Numbered from the stretch's first letter, positions 8,430 through 17,961 are shown. The stretch is DNA of 64,000 bases from DAMBHY01 sp032068765 (GCA_032068765.1 DAMBHY010000003.1:153205-217204); one strand, 5' to 3'. Notes: generated by a model from the letters alone, not told the origin. Numbers and translations: made by a program.

Positions 8430-8546
8430 ACCAAAAGAAAGACGCAGCTTTCAAAGCTATCGAAACTTGGTTGTATAATTTCTCTGCTATGTTTTAAATT
8501 GTCCTTTACGACAATTCCCCATTACTAGAACGACTTTCCGAGTAGT
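8430..8546 (+). pseudogene. Possible remnant of a helical hypothetical protein
   Basis: The 600-bp gap between 8210 and 8808 holds no intact gene. In one plus-strand frame it reads QKKDAAFKAIETWLYNFSAMF, stop, IVLYDNSPLLERLSE, stop, which looks like a helical protein with point-mutation stops, similar in flavour to short Bacteroidota hypothetical proteins with an RDAAF-type motif. A different-frame 65-codon ORF here is not credible. No family is assigned and this may be chance. Confidence 0.25.
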
Positions 8547-8773
8547 GCGTTCATAACAAAATCATTCAAGAGTAAAGGAAAGAACTCTGCTCTGTTGTAG
8601 ATAAGTCTACACCTAGAAAAGATTTCAGATACCTAAAGTCAACTATAAACACTCACAAAATAAAAAATGGAATCAGACACTATCTGTAATTCTTTTTATA
8701 AAGGTAATTGTGTTATTTTGTGGTAAGTTCATTAAAAGATGTCATCTCTCCATTCAAATCATAATCCGTAAAT

Positions 8774-8802
8774 AAAAAAACGCTCCGAAAAGCGTCTTTT
8801 TT
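8774..8802 (-). terminator. Terminator of the tricorn-like protease gene
   Basis: AAAAAACGCT, short loop CCGAAA, AGCGTCTTTTTT: a compact stem seven bp beyond the stop of the minus-strand gene, with T runs on both strands. Confidence 0.8.
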
Positions 8803-8808
8803 GTAGTG

Positions 8809-11800
8809 TTATCTTTTTTTCTGTTCAATCCATTTCGATCGGTCGGGTTCTGCAGGCGCTTTAACGCGTTGGCGAGGATTATTATTCAACTCATCCATCA
8901 ATATTTCCACCGCTTTTTCCACTCCAGGGTCTCGGCCAGCAGCTAAGGCTTCGGGGCGGTCTATTACTTCGATGTCAGGAGACACTCCCACTCCTTCTAT
9001 AATCCAGTTACCCGTTTCGTCATAGATGCCGAACATCGGAACGGACATATATCCGCCGTCTACAAAGCGGGCATTGCCCGAAATCCCTACTAGTCCGCCC
9101 CAGGTGCGTGTACCAATCAGCTTGCCGGCTCCTGTCTTGCGGAAGAAATAAGGGAAAGCGTCGCCACCAGATGAAGAATAACCATTAATCAGCATCACTT
9201 TGGGTCCGTCATTTGCGATACCGGGCGTACGTATCGGCTGTGGTAATCCGTTGCGATTCCAGTAAGCCAGTGTTCTGCGATTCACCAGATCAATCATCCT
9301 GTCCGGGATAAATCCACCACCATTATATCTATCATCGATAATTAAAGCATCTTTGTCATTGAAAGAATACATGCCTCTGAATAGTTCGCGGTTACCTTCA
9401 ACTGCAGTATTAGGCACGTGGATATATCCGATTTTGCCATCAGATAGTTTGTCTACCATGGCGCGACGTTCCTGCACCCAGTCGAGATACATCAATTCCA
9501 ACTCGCTGGTGATAGTTTTTATGTTGTAGGTTTTCGCACCTGCAGCGGAAGGAAAACGATTGACGGTCAACTCCACATATCGGTTACCCATGTTTTCAAG
9601 TAACTCATACGGATTAGTCTCGGTTGTCAAATCTTGCCCGTTAATAGCAATGATGTAGTCGCCTTCTTTGACGTTCACACCGGCTTCGGTAAGCGGTGAG
9701 CGGCGGGATTCATTCCAGTTTTCTCCTTTGTATATTTTCTTTATCTTGTAACGTTTTGCATTCATGTCGGCTTGAAGTTTGGCTCCTAGTAATCCACCTT
9801 CCACCCTGTCTACGGTTGCTATATCCCCCCACTCCACATACGAGTGCCCCGTGTTGGTTTCACTCACCACTTCGTTGAGAATGTAGTCCAAATCAAAACG
9901 GCTTGGCAAATATGGCAGCATTTTGGCGTAATTTTTCTCTACCTGTTCCCAATCAACTCCGTGCATATTGCCTACATAGAAATAATCTCTGAAAATACGG
10001 AAAGCGTCAGCATAAATCTGATTCCATTCTTTGCGCGGATCGATTTTCATATCCAAGTGCGAAAGGTCAATCTTATTTTCGCCTACTTTTTGTCCGGGTT
10101 GATTCTTGGCAACGAAGAAACTGCCGGCATTTCTATAAACAAAAGATTTGCCGTCGGCGGAAAGAATTCCATATCCTGCGCCGTCCATAATATATTCGGT
10201 TTTTTCTTCAGTGATGTTGTAGCGCATGATTTTATTACCACTGGAATATAAGAGTCCTTCTTTTACTGCACCCACAATGGTATAATTACCTGATTTCACA
10301 GGAAGAGCTACAATTCGGTTCTGTATGTTTTGAAGGTCAATAATCACTTTCGAAGCGGTTTCTGTTTTTGCTTCATTTTTGTCGGAAGTAGCAGGTTTTT
10401 CATTTCTTTTTGCTTTGGGTTCTTCGAATGTTTCTGTATCGTTTTTGAAGGTATGAAGTTGTATTCCTTCATTTTTTAGGGGAATTGCATATATTCTGGT
10501 GGCGTTGTTGTACACGTAGTCGAACTCAAAACTGCTAAAATCCAGATTAAAATCGCGGTTAGAGGTAAAGAACAAAAATTTGCCGTCTGTGCTGAAAACA
10601 GGTTGCTCATCCGAGAAGGAAGCGTCGGTGATTTGATGTTTCTTTCCTGTCGAAATTTGATACAACCACAAAGCGGACTGATAATTGGCAGCAGGTTTAG
10701 AATACACCAACCAGTCTCCGTCAGGCGAGAAGGAGTAGTCACGGATTTCTTCAGATGTGGCTACGTCAATGGCACGCTGGGCACCGCTTGGAATATCGAC
10801 GAGCATCAGTTTCATGGTGCGGTCGCTATATACGATATGCTTACTGTCGGGAGCCCATTCAGCGGGGTTTTTCCAGGAACGTGAACCATGTGTCAACTGC
10901 ACAGGCTTTGCTCCTTTTTTGTTTTCGAGCAGATAAATTTCATATTCTCCCGAAGCATCAGAATAGTAACTGATGTATTTCCCGTTGGGAGACCAAGCGG
11001 GAGCGAGTTCGCGCACTCCCTGAGTATTGGTAAGATTGTCAATTTCTCCATTTTCTATTGGAGCGGTAAAGATGTCTCCTCTTGCATCAAAAACCATACG
11101 CTTTCCCGTAGGGGATAGTGAATAATTGCCAACAAAATCTTTCACATTTTTGAAATATGGCTGCAGGTTGGGATTATCGTAGTTGATATTTACATTAATT
11201 TTGTTGGATTGACCAGTATTCATATCCAATACATACAGATAACCACCATTTTCATATACCAATTGGTTGCCGTTTCCTGATGGCCACATCACATCAAACT
11301 GAGTATGATGGGTTATTTGGATATTTTCTTTCGTTATTGTATTGTATTTCCAAATATTCAATCTGGTGTCTTTATCTGACGCGTAAAAAATGTCGTTGCC
11401 ATTCCATGTAGGCCACTGATCTGTACCATCCCAATGTGTGATTTGATCGGAAGTGTTGTTTTTCAGATTATAAATCCACAACTCAGTAGCACGACCTCCT
11501 TTATATCGTTTCCATGATCGGAATTCCCGATCAACGGGCGTAAAACATATTTGCGAACCATCGGGAGAAATGGTAGCAAAACCACCATTCATAATGGGAT
11601 AAGCTTCTTCAAATCCGCCGTCAATGCTTATAGCAAAATATTTTCCGTTTCTATCGCCAAAGCTGGTACGATTTCCTCTGAATATCACCTTTTTGCTATC
11701 AGGTGTCCAGTCAAGAACAACATTGTCGAAGCCTCCGCGTGGAGGCATTACTCCGACAGAGTTGTAAAAAGTGAGTTGACGAGCAGTTCCTCCCGTAGCA

Positions 11801-12081
11801 GGCATTACCCACACTTGTCTTGTACCGGAATATTCGGCAGAAAAAGCAATCCATTTGCCGTCAGGCGAAATTTTCGGAAATAACTCTATCCCTTTATGAG
11901 AAGTCAACCGTTTGGCCTCTCCCCCTTCGGCATTTACAGACCAGATATCGCCAGCATATACAAATACTATCTGATTTCCGTTGATATCCGGAAAGCGCAT
12001 CATACGGGCGTCATTAATAGCAGACATGTTGTAAAATGCACAACATGCAGCCAACAAAAGCATCCATTTTTTTACCATCAT
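8809..12081 (-). CDS. Tricorn protease homolog (S41, beta-propeller, PDZ)
   Basis: 1090 aa. Signal peptide at 1-21 (AFYNMSA). Residues about 25-580 form repeated PD40/WD40-like propeller blades with recurring SPDGKWIAFSAEY-type motifs. A linker rich in Lys/Glu (about 560-585) follows, then the tricorn core domain C1, a PDZ domain (about 780-850, EGDYIIAINGQDL) and the S41 peptidase core with YSSSGGDAFPYFFRKT (catalytic Ser) and TWGGLVGISG (Asp/Gly motif). Tricorn-type enzymes degrade peptides to short fragments; bacterial signal-bearing forms are expected in the periplasm. It is monocistronic with its own terminator. Confidence 0.9.
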   Translation of the reverse strand: MMVKKWMLLLAACCAFYNMSAINDARMMRFPDINGNQIVFVYAGDIWSVNAEGGEAKRLTSHKGIELFPKISPDGKWIAFSAEYSGTRQVWVMPATGGTARQLTFYNSVGVMPPRGGFDNVVLDWTPDSKKVIFRGNRTSFGDRNGKYFAISIDGGFEEAYPIMNGGFATISPDGSQICFTPVDREFRSWKRYKGGRATELWIYNLKNNTSDQITHWDGTDQWPTWNGNDIFYASDKDTRLNIWKYNTITKENIQITHHTQFDVMWPSGNGNQLVYENGGYLYVLDMNTGQSNKINVNINYDNPNLQPYFKNVKDFVGNYSLSPTGKRMVFDARGDIFTAPIENGEIDNLTNTQGVRELAPAWSPNGKYISYYSDASGEYEIYLLENKKGAKPVQLTHGSRSWKNPAEWAPDSKHIVYSDRTMKLMLVDIPSGAQRAIDVATSEEIRDYSFSPDGDWLVYSKPAANYQSALWLYQISTGKKHQITDASFSDEQPVFSTDGKFLFFTSNRDFNLDFSSFEFDYVYNNATRIYAIPLKNEGIQLHTFKNDTETFEEPKAKRNEKPATSDKNEAKTETASKVIIDLQNIQNRIVALPVKSGNYTIVGAVKEGLLYSSGNKIMRYNITEEKTEYIMDGAGYGILSADGKSFVYRNAGSFFVAKNQPGQKVGENKIDLSHLDMKIDPRKEWNQIYADAFRIFRDYFYVGNMHGVDWEQVEKNYAKMLPYLPSRFDLDYILNEVVSETNTGHSYVEWGDIATVDRVEGGLLGAKLQADMNAKRYKIKKIYKGENWNESRRSPLTEAGVNVKEGDYIIAINGQDLTTETNPYELLENMGNRYVELTVNRFPSAAGAKTYNIKTITSELELMYLDWVQERRAMVDKLSDGKIGYIHVPNTAVEGNRELFRGMYSFNDKDALIIDDRYNGGGFIPDRMIDLVNRRTLAYWNRNGLPQPIRTPGIANDGPKVMLINGYSSSGGDAFPYFFRKTGAGKLIGTRTWGGLVGISGNARFVDGGYMSVPMFGIYDETGNWIIEGVGVSPDIEVIDRPEALAAGRDPGVEKAVEILMDELNNNPRQRVKAPAEPDRSKWIEQKKR

Positions 12082-12273
12082 AGATTATGTGTGTTTTAAT
12101 AAAGATATTTCTCAGCCATGAATAATCACAGGTAAATTTAGTAAGGATTTTGCTAAAGATGAAATATATGATTATAGAAAATTTGATATAGTTGATACCG
12201 TTTCGGAATGAAATGATTATAAATGTTTATTAAACTTATTTTTAAAAGATAGACATCATTGTGAAATATTATA

Positions 12274-12281
12274 TATATTTG
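12274..12281 (+). promoter_or_regulatory. -7 element for the zinc-ribbon gene
   Basis: TATATTTG matches TAnnTTTG exactly and lies 76 bp upstream of the ATG at 12357. A TTTG -33 box is not obvious, so only the proximal element is supported. Confidence 0.45.
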
Positions 12282-12356
12282 CAAAAGATACAGAATACAC
12301 ATATCTAAAACCGAGCAATAGAGAAAATTATTCAAACAACCAATAAATCATACAAA

Positions 12357-12647
12357 ATGGGACAAGAATACAAAGTCAAATGTCAGGCATGTGGGAAAGA
12401 ATGGAAACACCACGAAACTACAGGTGATATCACTGCCTTCTATTACTGCCACAAATGTGGTAAAATGAAAGTTATTGAATACCTTAATGACCGAAAGGTA
12501 AAAAATGGTTGCATACAACTTATAAACTTGGGCGTAACTTGCGGTTGTGGTGATAAATTTAAAATAAACGGACAGAAAATAGTCTGCCCAATCTGTCACA
12601 GTAAGGAAACAATAATTGAAAACGAACACATTGTAGTTTGGGACTAA
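12357..12647 (+). CDS. Small zinc-ribbon hypothetical protein
   Basis: 96 aa. Paired cysteines occur at 9/12 (CQAC), 31/34 (CHKC), 62/64 (CGC) and 77/80 (CPIC), enough for two treble-clef or zinc-ribbon sites. No signal peptide. Such proteins often bind nucleic acid or stabilise complexes, but no specific family is recognised. It precedes the FeoB-associated Cys-rich gene by 56 bp on the same strand and may be cotranscribed with it. Confidence 0.65.
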   Translation: MGQEYKVKCQACGKEWKHHETTGDITAFYYCHKCGKMKVIEYLNDRKVKNGCIQLINLGVTCGCGDKFKINGQKIVCPICHSKETIIENEHIVVWD

Positions 12648-12703
12648 AAATCAAAAATAAATTTTTATCAAAACATTAAGCATCTAATATCTGTTGTGTA
12701 ATT

Positions 12704-12868
12704 ATGGATATACAACTGATAATAGTCATTATAATAGGAGTGGCGATAGCGTTCGTATTAGGAAAATCTGTATATAATTTTTTCACGAAAAAGGAAAAGG
12801 GAAACTATTGTAGTGGATGTTCCGGATGCGACATATCCAATCAGTATAAAAAACATTCTGAGCGGTAG
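12704..12868 (+). CDS. FeoB-associated Cys-rich membrane protein
   Basis: 54 aa, ATG at 12704 and TAG at 12866. Residues 4-20 are one hydrophobic helix (LIIVIIIGVAIAFVLG), followed by a basic stretch and the cluster YCSGCSGCDI (Cys36, 39, 42). This is the layout of the FeoB-associated Cys-rich family, short single-pass proteins usually encoded after the ferrous iron transporter FeoB. No feoB or feoA lies nearby, so this copy is an orphan. A role in iron handling is inferred from the family only. Confidence 0.7.
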   Translation: MDIQLIIVIIIGVAIAFVLGKSVYNFFTKKEKGNYCSGCSGCDISNQYKKHSER

Positions 12869-12904
12869 TATTTTATAAGTTTTAGCGAATAATAGTAAAA
12901 TAAA

Positions 12905-12942
12905 AATAGAAGGGATGAAGTCCGGACTTCATCCCTTCTATT
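12905..12942 (+). terminator. Long perfect inverted repeat, terminator-like
   Basis: A perfect 19-bp inverted repeat with no spacer (centre at 12923/12924, arms around GGGATGAAGTCC) begins 37 bp after the FeoB-associated gene. A weak T-rich tract follows. It probably ends that transcript and is symmetric. Confidence 0.65.
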
Positions 12943-12949
12943 ACTAACT

Positions 12950-13245
12950 TACACAGTTATCGGGATACTCCCTTTTTTAATGAGATTTTTCGTGTAACGC
13001 TAATCCCTCTGCAATGAAGACATATAACTATTTGCCAATAGATAAACTCAACTTTGATGTTGGTAAACCAACCTTGCCTCAAATTTTCCCTCTCGGTCAC
13101 TAAGTACTTCTAAAACCAATTAGCCATAGTGAGTCTGTAATTTTTTGGGATATTTCCCATTAAGAGAATTACCGCTGTTATTTCCTTTTTAGAATATATT
13201 CATAACCAAATGAGCATCAAGCTCACCTTCAAGTATTGCACAAAC
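12950..13245 (-). pseudogene. Decayed IS256/mutator-family transposase fragment
   Basis: Reading leftwards from 13245 in one frame gives AILEGELDAHL, then after a stop GNNSGNSLNGKYPKKLQTHYG, a stop, and LVLEVLSDREGKFEARLV (13233 down to 13048). These correspond to the conserved N-terminal third of IS256-type transposases (ELDAHLGY...SGNSRNG...EVPRDREGEFEPRLV). Three in-frame stops and absence of the DDE core show it is dead. The stretch 12950-13047 may be the transposon end, since TTACACAG... followed by GGGATACTCCC resembles IS256-family termini (inference). Confidence 0.75.
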
Positions 13246-13362
13246 ACGCATGCGTGCAGATCAGTTAAAACTTACTGCCATCTATTGTCTTAAATCGTTA
13301 CAATAACTCTTCGCTTAATAATTTTGAATCCCCCTCACTTATTACCGAGAGATTAAAAAAAG

Positions 13363-13395
13363 AAAAAACTACAAGAATCTTTTCCTGTAGTTTTT
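13363..13395 (-). terminator. Terminator of the efflux operon
   Basis: AAAAACTACA and TGTAGTTTTT form a 10-bp stem with a further GAA/TTC pair inside and a short loop. It lies 65 bp beyond the PII-like gene stop, with T runs on both strands. Confidence 0.75.
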
Positions 13396-13459
13396 CATTG
13401 ACAAAATTTATTGGATAGAGTCCTTAGATAAAGCCCTTTTCCTCATTTATAGTTCGTAT

Positions 13460-13753
13460 TTATAAAGTATCTTCTATATTCCACACATAAGCTTTTAGCC
13501 CAAGATTCTGATATTCTTTATCCAATTCTCTTAGATAATCCATCAATAGTTTTACTCTATCATCTTCCACCATAGTAAGGATGGCGTTATTGATAGTTGG
13601 CCATGCATGACTTCCATAGTGTGGTTCACCCGTTTCGCTGCCACGCCCTAAAACCTCTTTCCACGAAGAAAATCCTCGAATATTCAGTTTTGATAAATCT
13701 TTAACAATTTGATTGTAATGTGCCTGATTAAGCATAATCATAACCGCTTTCAT
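13460..13753 (-). CDS. PII-like regulatory protein
   Basis: 97 aa. The pattern of strands and helices (MKAVMIML, HYNQIVKDLSKLNI, GFSSWKEVLGRG, NNAILTMVEDDRVKLLMDYLREL, GLKAYVWNIEDTL) fits the ferredoxin-like PII/GlnB fold. PII-like proteins are small trimers that sense metabolites or metals and bind membrane transporters. The classical T-loop Tyr motif is not evident, so this is a PII-like protein, not GlnB. Its ATG overlaps the pump's TGA by 4 bp (ATGA), so it is translated with the RND pump and is likely to modulate or monitor it (inference). Confidence 0.7.
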   Translation of the reverse strand: MKAVMIMLNQAHYNQIVKDLSKLNIRGFSSWKEVLGRGSETGEPHYGSHAWPTINNAILTMVEDDRVKLLMDYLRELDKEYQNLGLKAYVWNIEDTL

Positions 13754-16700
13754 GCTTCTATTCCCTTTCTTTGTTTGAGTGTCCGAGAAAAAGTTGTGTT
13801 GTATCTTGAAATACGTTCATAGTTGCTTTTACGTGTTTTTTTTACCTGACGACCACCCATAATTGAGTACAATACAGGTATCAATATCAGTGTAATAATC
13901 GTTGAGAACGTCATACCTCCAATGATGGCAATACCCAATGGCTGCCACATTTCCGAACCTTGTCCGGTTCCGATTGCCATAGGAATCATACCGAGAATGG
14001 TTGTCAATGTAGTCATTAATACCGGACGAAGACGTGAACGACCTCCATGAATGACGGCTGTAATAATCGACATTCCGCGTTCTCTGTTAAGATTGATATA
14101 GTCAATAAGAACAATGCCGTTCTTCACTACCATTCCCACAAGCATAATAAGTCCGACAAAACCCATAATTCCTAATGGCTGTCCGGTGAGGGATAAAAAC
14201 AACAACGAACCTACAAAAGCGAATGGTACAGTAAGAATAATCATAAATGGATAAGTAAGCGATTCAAACTGCGAAGCAAGCACAATATAAACTAACAAGC
14301 TCACAATCAAAAGTAGCGTTCCCAACTGACCAAAAGACTCCTGCTGTTCTTCCAATGTACCACTTATTTCTACCTGCACATCTGATGGTTTGTTTATCGA
14401 TGAAATAACGCTATTAACATCTTTCACCACATCACTCAATGCACGTTTGTAAAGAGTACCTTGGACGCTGACAATGCGTTGGCGATCTTGACGATCTATT
14501 TGTGGAAGTGAAAGTCCTTCAGTCACTGTTCCAACATCACCTATTCTAACTCCTACTCCAAGAGGATTGTAAACCACAATATTTTTGATGTCATCAATAG
14601 ATTGACGGTAATTTTCGTCATAACGTACACGGATATTATACTCATCACCTTCCTCGCGATAGCGGGACATAGTCAAACCGTTGATTCGATTACGAACAGC
14701 ATTTGCTGCGGTACTCATGTTAAGCCCGTTGAGCGCAAGTTTTTCGCGATCAAATTTTACCTGATACTCCATACGGTAGTCTTTACGTGTAATAGTAATA
14801 TCGCGCAGTCCTTTTACTTTATCAAGTTTTGATTTTAATTCTTTTGCTACAGCATCTGTCGCCTGCAGGTTATAACCAAAAATATCGACCTGCAAGTTGC
14901 TTCCTGATGTCATACCCATACTCCCTCCGCCGGGCATTCCTCCGCCGGGCATTACTTTATATCTTGCAATTTCAGGCATATTACCAAGTTTATTACGAAT
15001 TTCGTCTGATACATCGAAAATGGATTTCTTTCGTTCGTTCGCTTTCACCATTAGTATACGATATGTGATTATATTTGAACCATTATCCTGCATAGCAGCC
15101 CAAGCGTTGTCTTCTGATGCCTGACCCACAGAAAAGTTTATAATCTTTATTTCAGGATATTGCTTTTTCAAATCCTCTGCAATTTTCTGTGCTTTGGCAC
15201 GAGTGATTTCCATACGTGTCCCATTTGCCATTTCTATATTAATTCCGATTTGATCATTATCTGCAGCAGGCATAAATTCTGTCTTCAGAGTTAACGCACT
15301 GATAACGATTCCGACTAAGAAAATGCCAATCATTACCCACATAGTCTTTCTTCTGTTGTGAGCTACTTTCCGCACCATTATACTATATTTTTCATCAATC
15401 TTATCCAAAACCGGAAGAATATACTTGTTATACCATGCATCGAATTTAGATTTATGGCTTTTGTTCAGTTTCATCAATTTTGAACTCATCATTGGTGTCA
15501 ATGTTAATGCTATGACGAGCGATAAAGTAATAATGATGGAGACCATCCAACCTAATTGTTTGAACATGACACCCGCAAAACCTGAAATCATGGTCATTGG
15601 GAGGAATACTGCAATAATAGTAAGCGTAGATGCAATAACAGAAAGTGAAACTTCTTCCGTACCATAAATCGACGCTTCCTTCGACCGGCTTCCTCGCTCA
15701 ATATGTGTCGTAATGTTCTCTAACACCACGATGGCATCATCCACCACCATACCGATTGTTATGGAAAGGGCCGATAGTGAAATGATATTAATAGTGTTGC
15801 CTGTTAGCTTTAGATAGATAAAAGAACCAATCAATGATATAGGGATTGTAATCAATACAATGAGTGTAGCTCTCCATTTTCCCAGGAAAAGAAGCACCAC
15901 AAAACCTACAATCACCAATGCTAATATGATAGTTTCGAGCAAACTGTTGATAGATGTTTTTATATAATCGGAAGTATCCATCACTGTTTCTAAATGAATA
16001 TCAGGTGGAAGCTGCTTTTGAAGGTTTGGTAATTCCTTTTTAATTCCATTAACAATACCCACTGTATTAGCTCCTGATTGTTTTTGTACAACAATAGTCG
16101 CACTACGTTCGCCATTAGTATAACTTTCTTGAATGCGTGCTTCTATTGTGTCTTTAACTGTTGCAACATCCCTCAGATAGATGGGGTTCCCCATTGAATT
16201 TCCGACAATGATGTTATTTAGTTCCTTGCTGTCACGGAATTCTCCCTGCAGACGTAGCGTATAGGTGTTAGAACCTACATCGAAACTGCCTCCGGGCACA
16301 TTCACATTCTCCTGAGCAATCATTCCTGCAATTTGCTCCAGTGAAAGTCTATATGCTTCCAGACGTTGGGGATTCACATTTACCTGAACTTCCCTTTTGG
16401 GAGCTCCGTTTATAGAAACCGTACCCACACCAGGAATTCTGTTCAGTGGATTCGCTACATTTTCATCCAAAATTTTATAAAGAGCATCCTTGCTTTCTTT
16501 GGCAGTAGCAGATATAATCATCACGGGAATCATATCAGAACTGAACTTGAGAATCATTGGATCTTCTGAACCATCTGGTAAGAACTTCCTCACAATGTCT
16601 ATCTTGTCCCGAACATTATTGACCGTATTGTCCATATTAGTCCCATAATTGAACTCCAAAGTAATTATTGAAATTCCGTCACGTGACTGAGAACGAATCT

Positions 16701-16935
16701 TCTTAATACCTTCTGTAGAGTTTAAAACATCTTCCAGTGGACGGGTAATATTAGACTCCACGTCCTCTGAACCTGCACCCGAATATGACGTTATCACAGA
16801 TACCATATTCATATCGATATTCGGATATAAATCCACGGGGAGTTGTCGATAAAATAGAATACCTATTAAAAACACCCCGATGAAAATAAGCGATGTACCT
16901 ATTGGGTTCTTAACTGCGGTTTGATATATCTTCAT
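13750..16935 (-). CDS. RND efflux pump inner-membrane permease (HAE1/AcrB type)
   Basis: 1061 aa, full RND length. N-terminal TM helix (about 13-30), porter loop with YSGAGSEDVE, TM2-6 block with GMVVDDAIVVLENI (the paired Asp of the proton relay in TM4) at about 395-410, second half with TM7 (about 535-550) and the C-terminal TM block ending GGMTFSTIITLILIPVLYSI. A Met/Gly-rich insertion PGGGMPGGGSMGM lies near residues 665-680 of the second porter loop. The pump exports hydrophobic or amphiphilic compounds by proton antiport in a tripartite complex with the adaptor and TolC proteins encoded just upstream. Substrate is not predictable. Confidence 0.95.
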   Translation of the reverse strand: MKIYQTAVKNPIGTSLIFIGVFLIGILFYRQLPVDLYPNIDMNMVSVITSYSGAGSEDVESNITRPLEDVLNSTEGIKKIRSQSRDGISIITLEFNYGTNMDNTVNNVRDKIDIVRKFLPDGSEDPMILKFSSDMIPVMIISATAKESKDALYKILDENVANPLNRIPGVGTVSINGAPKREVQVNVNPQRLEAYRLSLEQIAGMIAQENVNVPGGSFDVGSNTYTLRLQGEFRDSKELNNIIVGNSMGNPIYLRDVATVKDTIEARIQESYTNGERSATIVVQKQSGANTVGIVNGIKKELPNLQKQLPPDIHLETVMDTSDYIKTSINSLLETIILALVIVGFVVLLFLGKWRATLIVLITIPISLIGSFIYLKLTGNTINIISLSALSITIGMVVDDAIVVLENITTHIERGSRSKEASIYGTEEVSLSVIASTLTIIAVFLPMTMISGFAGVMFKQLGWMVSIIITLSLVIALTLTPMMSSKLMKLNKSHKSKFDAWYNKYILPVLDKIDEKYSIMVRKVAHNRRKTMWVMIGIFLVGIVISALTLKTEFMPAADNDQIGINIEMANGTRMEITRAKAQKIAEDLKKQYPEIKIINFSVGQASEDNAWAAMQDNGSNIITYRILMVKANERKKSIFDVSDEIRNKLGNMPEIARYKVMPGGGMPGGGSMGMTSGSNLQVDIFGYNLQATDAVAKELKSKLDKVKGLRDITITRKDYRMEYQVKFDREKLALNGLNMSTAANAVRNRINGLTMSRYREEGDEYNIRVRYDENYRQSIDDIKNIVVYNPLGVGVRIGDVGTVTEGLSLPQIDRQDRQRIVSVQGTLYKRALSDVVKDVNSVISSINKPSDVQVEISGTLEEQQESFGQLGTLLLIVSLLVYIVLASQFESLTYPFMIILTVPFAFVGSLLFLSLTGQPLGIMGFVGLIMLVGMVVKNGIVLIDYINLNRERGMSIITAVIHGGRSRLRPVLMTTLTTILGMIPMAIGTGQGSEMWQPLGIAIIGGMTFSTIITLILIPVLYSIMGGRQVKKTRKSNYERISRYNTTFSRTLKQRKGIEA

Positions 16936-16942
16936 CTTTTTA

Positions 16943-17953
16943 TTACTTTACAATTGTTACGGGTGTACCATCAATCAGGTTTGTACCGCCATCTACAATT
17001 ACTTCGTCATTAGGATTTAGCCCTGAAAGAATTTCAAACATGTCATCCAAGCGTTGTCCTACTTCTACTTTTGTATAAACAGCTTTCCCGTTCTTAACCA
17101 CAAATACATAATTGTCATTTGTGCCTGATTGCTTGTGTACAGCTTTATCTTTTACTACAATGCTTTCATTCGAACCAAAATCAAGACTAACGCGGGCAAA
17201 CATTCCTGGACGAATTTTGCCTAAACGGTTATCTACTGTAATCTCAACAGGAAAAGTATGCGCTACAGCATCCAAAGTCGGATGAATCAGTGAAACTTTT
17301 CCCTGAAATGATTCGTCTTTGAGAGCATCTACTTTCACTTCGGCAGAAATTCCGCGTGATACTCGACTATAATAACTTTCAGAAACATTCACCAATACTT
17401 TTACAGGATTAATATTTTCAATTGTCAGAATTGGCAATTGCATTGCCACATCTCCTGGATCATAATTACGGGCTGTAACCACACCGCTAATAGGACTTCT
17501 TAATGATGTATTCTCCCCAAGATTGCGGGCGCCTGCTAGCGCTACATCCAATTGAGTTTTTGCCTGCTCAAGTTGTTGTTTTGAGATTCCTCCCGCTTCA
17601 TATAATTCCTGATAGCGTTGATAGTCTCTTTTAAATGTTTCAATCTGTGTGTTTTGTTGTGAAAGTGTAGTGCCATCCATGACTGCAACCACTTGTCCCG
17701 CACTAACATAAGAGCCTACATCTACAAAAATCTTTCGAATCCGTCCGCCCATTGCTGGCGCAATATTGTTTTTGCTTTGGGATTCTACATTTGCCGTAAA
17801 TTGAGCGGTTTGTGGAACTACACTGCGGCGAACAGTTTCTACACGCACTTTTTTTGCTTCTTTTGTTTCATCTTTCTTTTCGGATTGTTTGCAGGAAAAA
17901 AATATTCCTGACAATATCAATAAAGAGAATGAGAGGTAATAAAACTTCTTCAT
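16943..17953 (-). CDS. RND efflux periplasmic adaptor (membrane fusion protein)
   Basis: 336 aa. Lipoprotein signal ending GIFFSC (Cys21), so it is anchored by lipid. HlyD-type layout: barrel-sandwich halves around 60-100 (GGRIRKIFVDVGSYVSAGQVVAVMDG) and 160-190 (LRSPISGVVTARNYDPGDV), a short coiled coil between them (about 100-145), then beta-barrel and membrane-proximal domains. It joins the RND pump to the outer-membrane channel. 7 bp separate it from the pump gene and 8 bp from the TolC gene. Confidence 0.95.
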   Translation of the reverse strand: MKKFYYLSFSLLILSGIFFSCKQSEKKDETKEAKKVRVETVRRSVVPQTAQFTANVESQSKNNIAPAMGGRIRKIFVDVGSYVSAGQVVAVMDGTTLSQQNTQIETFKRDYQRYQELYEAGGISKQQLEQAKTQLDVALAGARNLGENTSLRSPISGVVTARNYDPGDVAMQLPILTIENINPVKVLVNVSESYYSRVSRGISAEVKVDALKDESFQGKVSLIHPTLDAVAHTFPVEITVDNRLGKIRPGMFARVSLDFGSNESIVVKDKAVHKQSGTNDNYVFVVKNGKAVYTKVEVGQRLDDMFEILSGLNPNDEVIVDGGTNLIDGTPVTIVK

Positions 17954-17961
17954 AAGTTATG

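Noticed and set aside
8331..8528. 65-aa plus-strand ORF
   Set aside because: It runs in a different frame from the protein-like trace, and has no family or start signal.
9844..10251. Plus-strand 135-aa ORF
   Set aside because: Shadow of the tricorn gene; no domain and no start signal.
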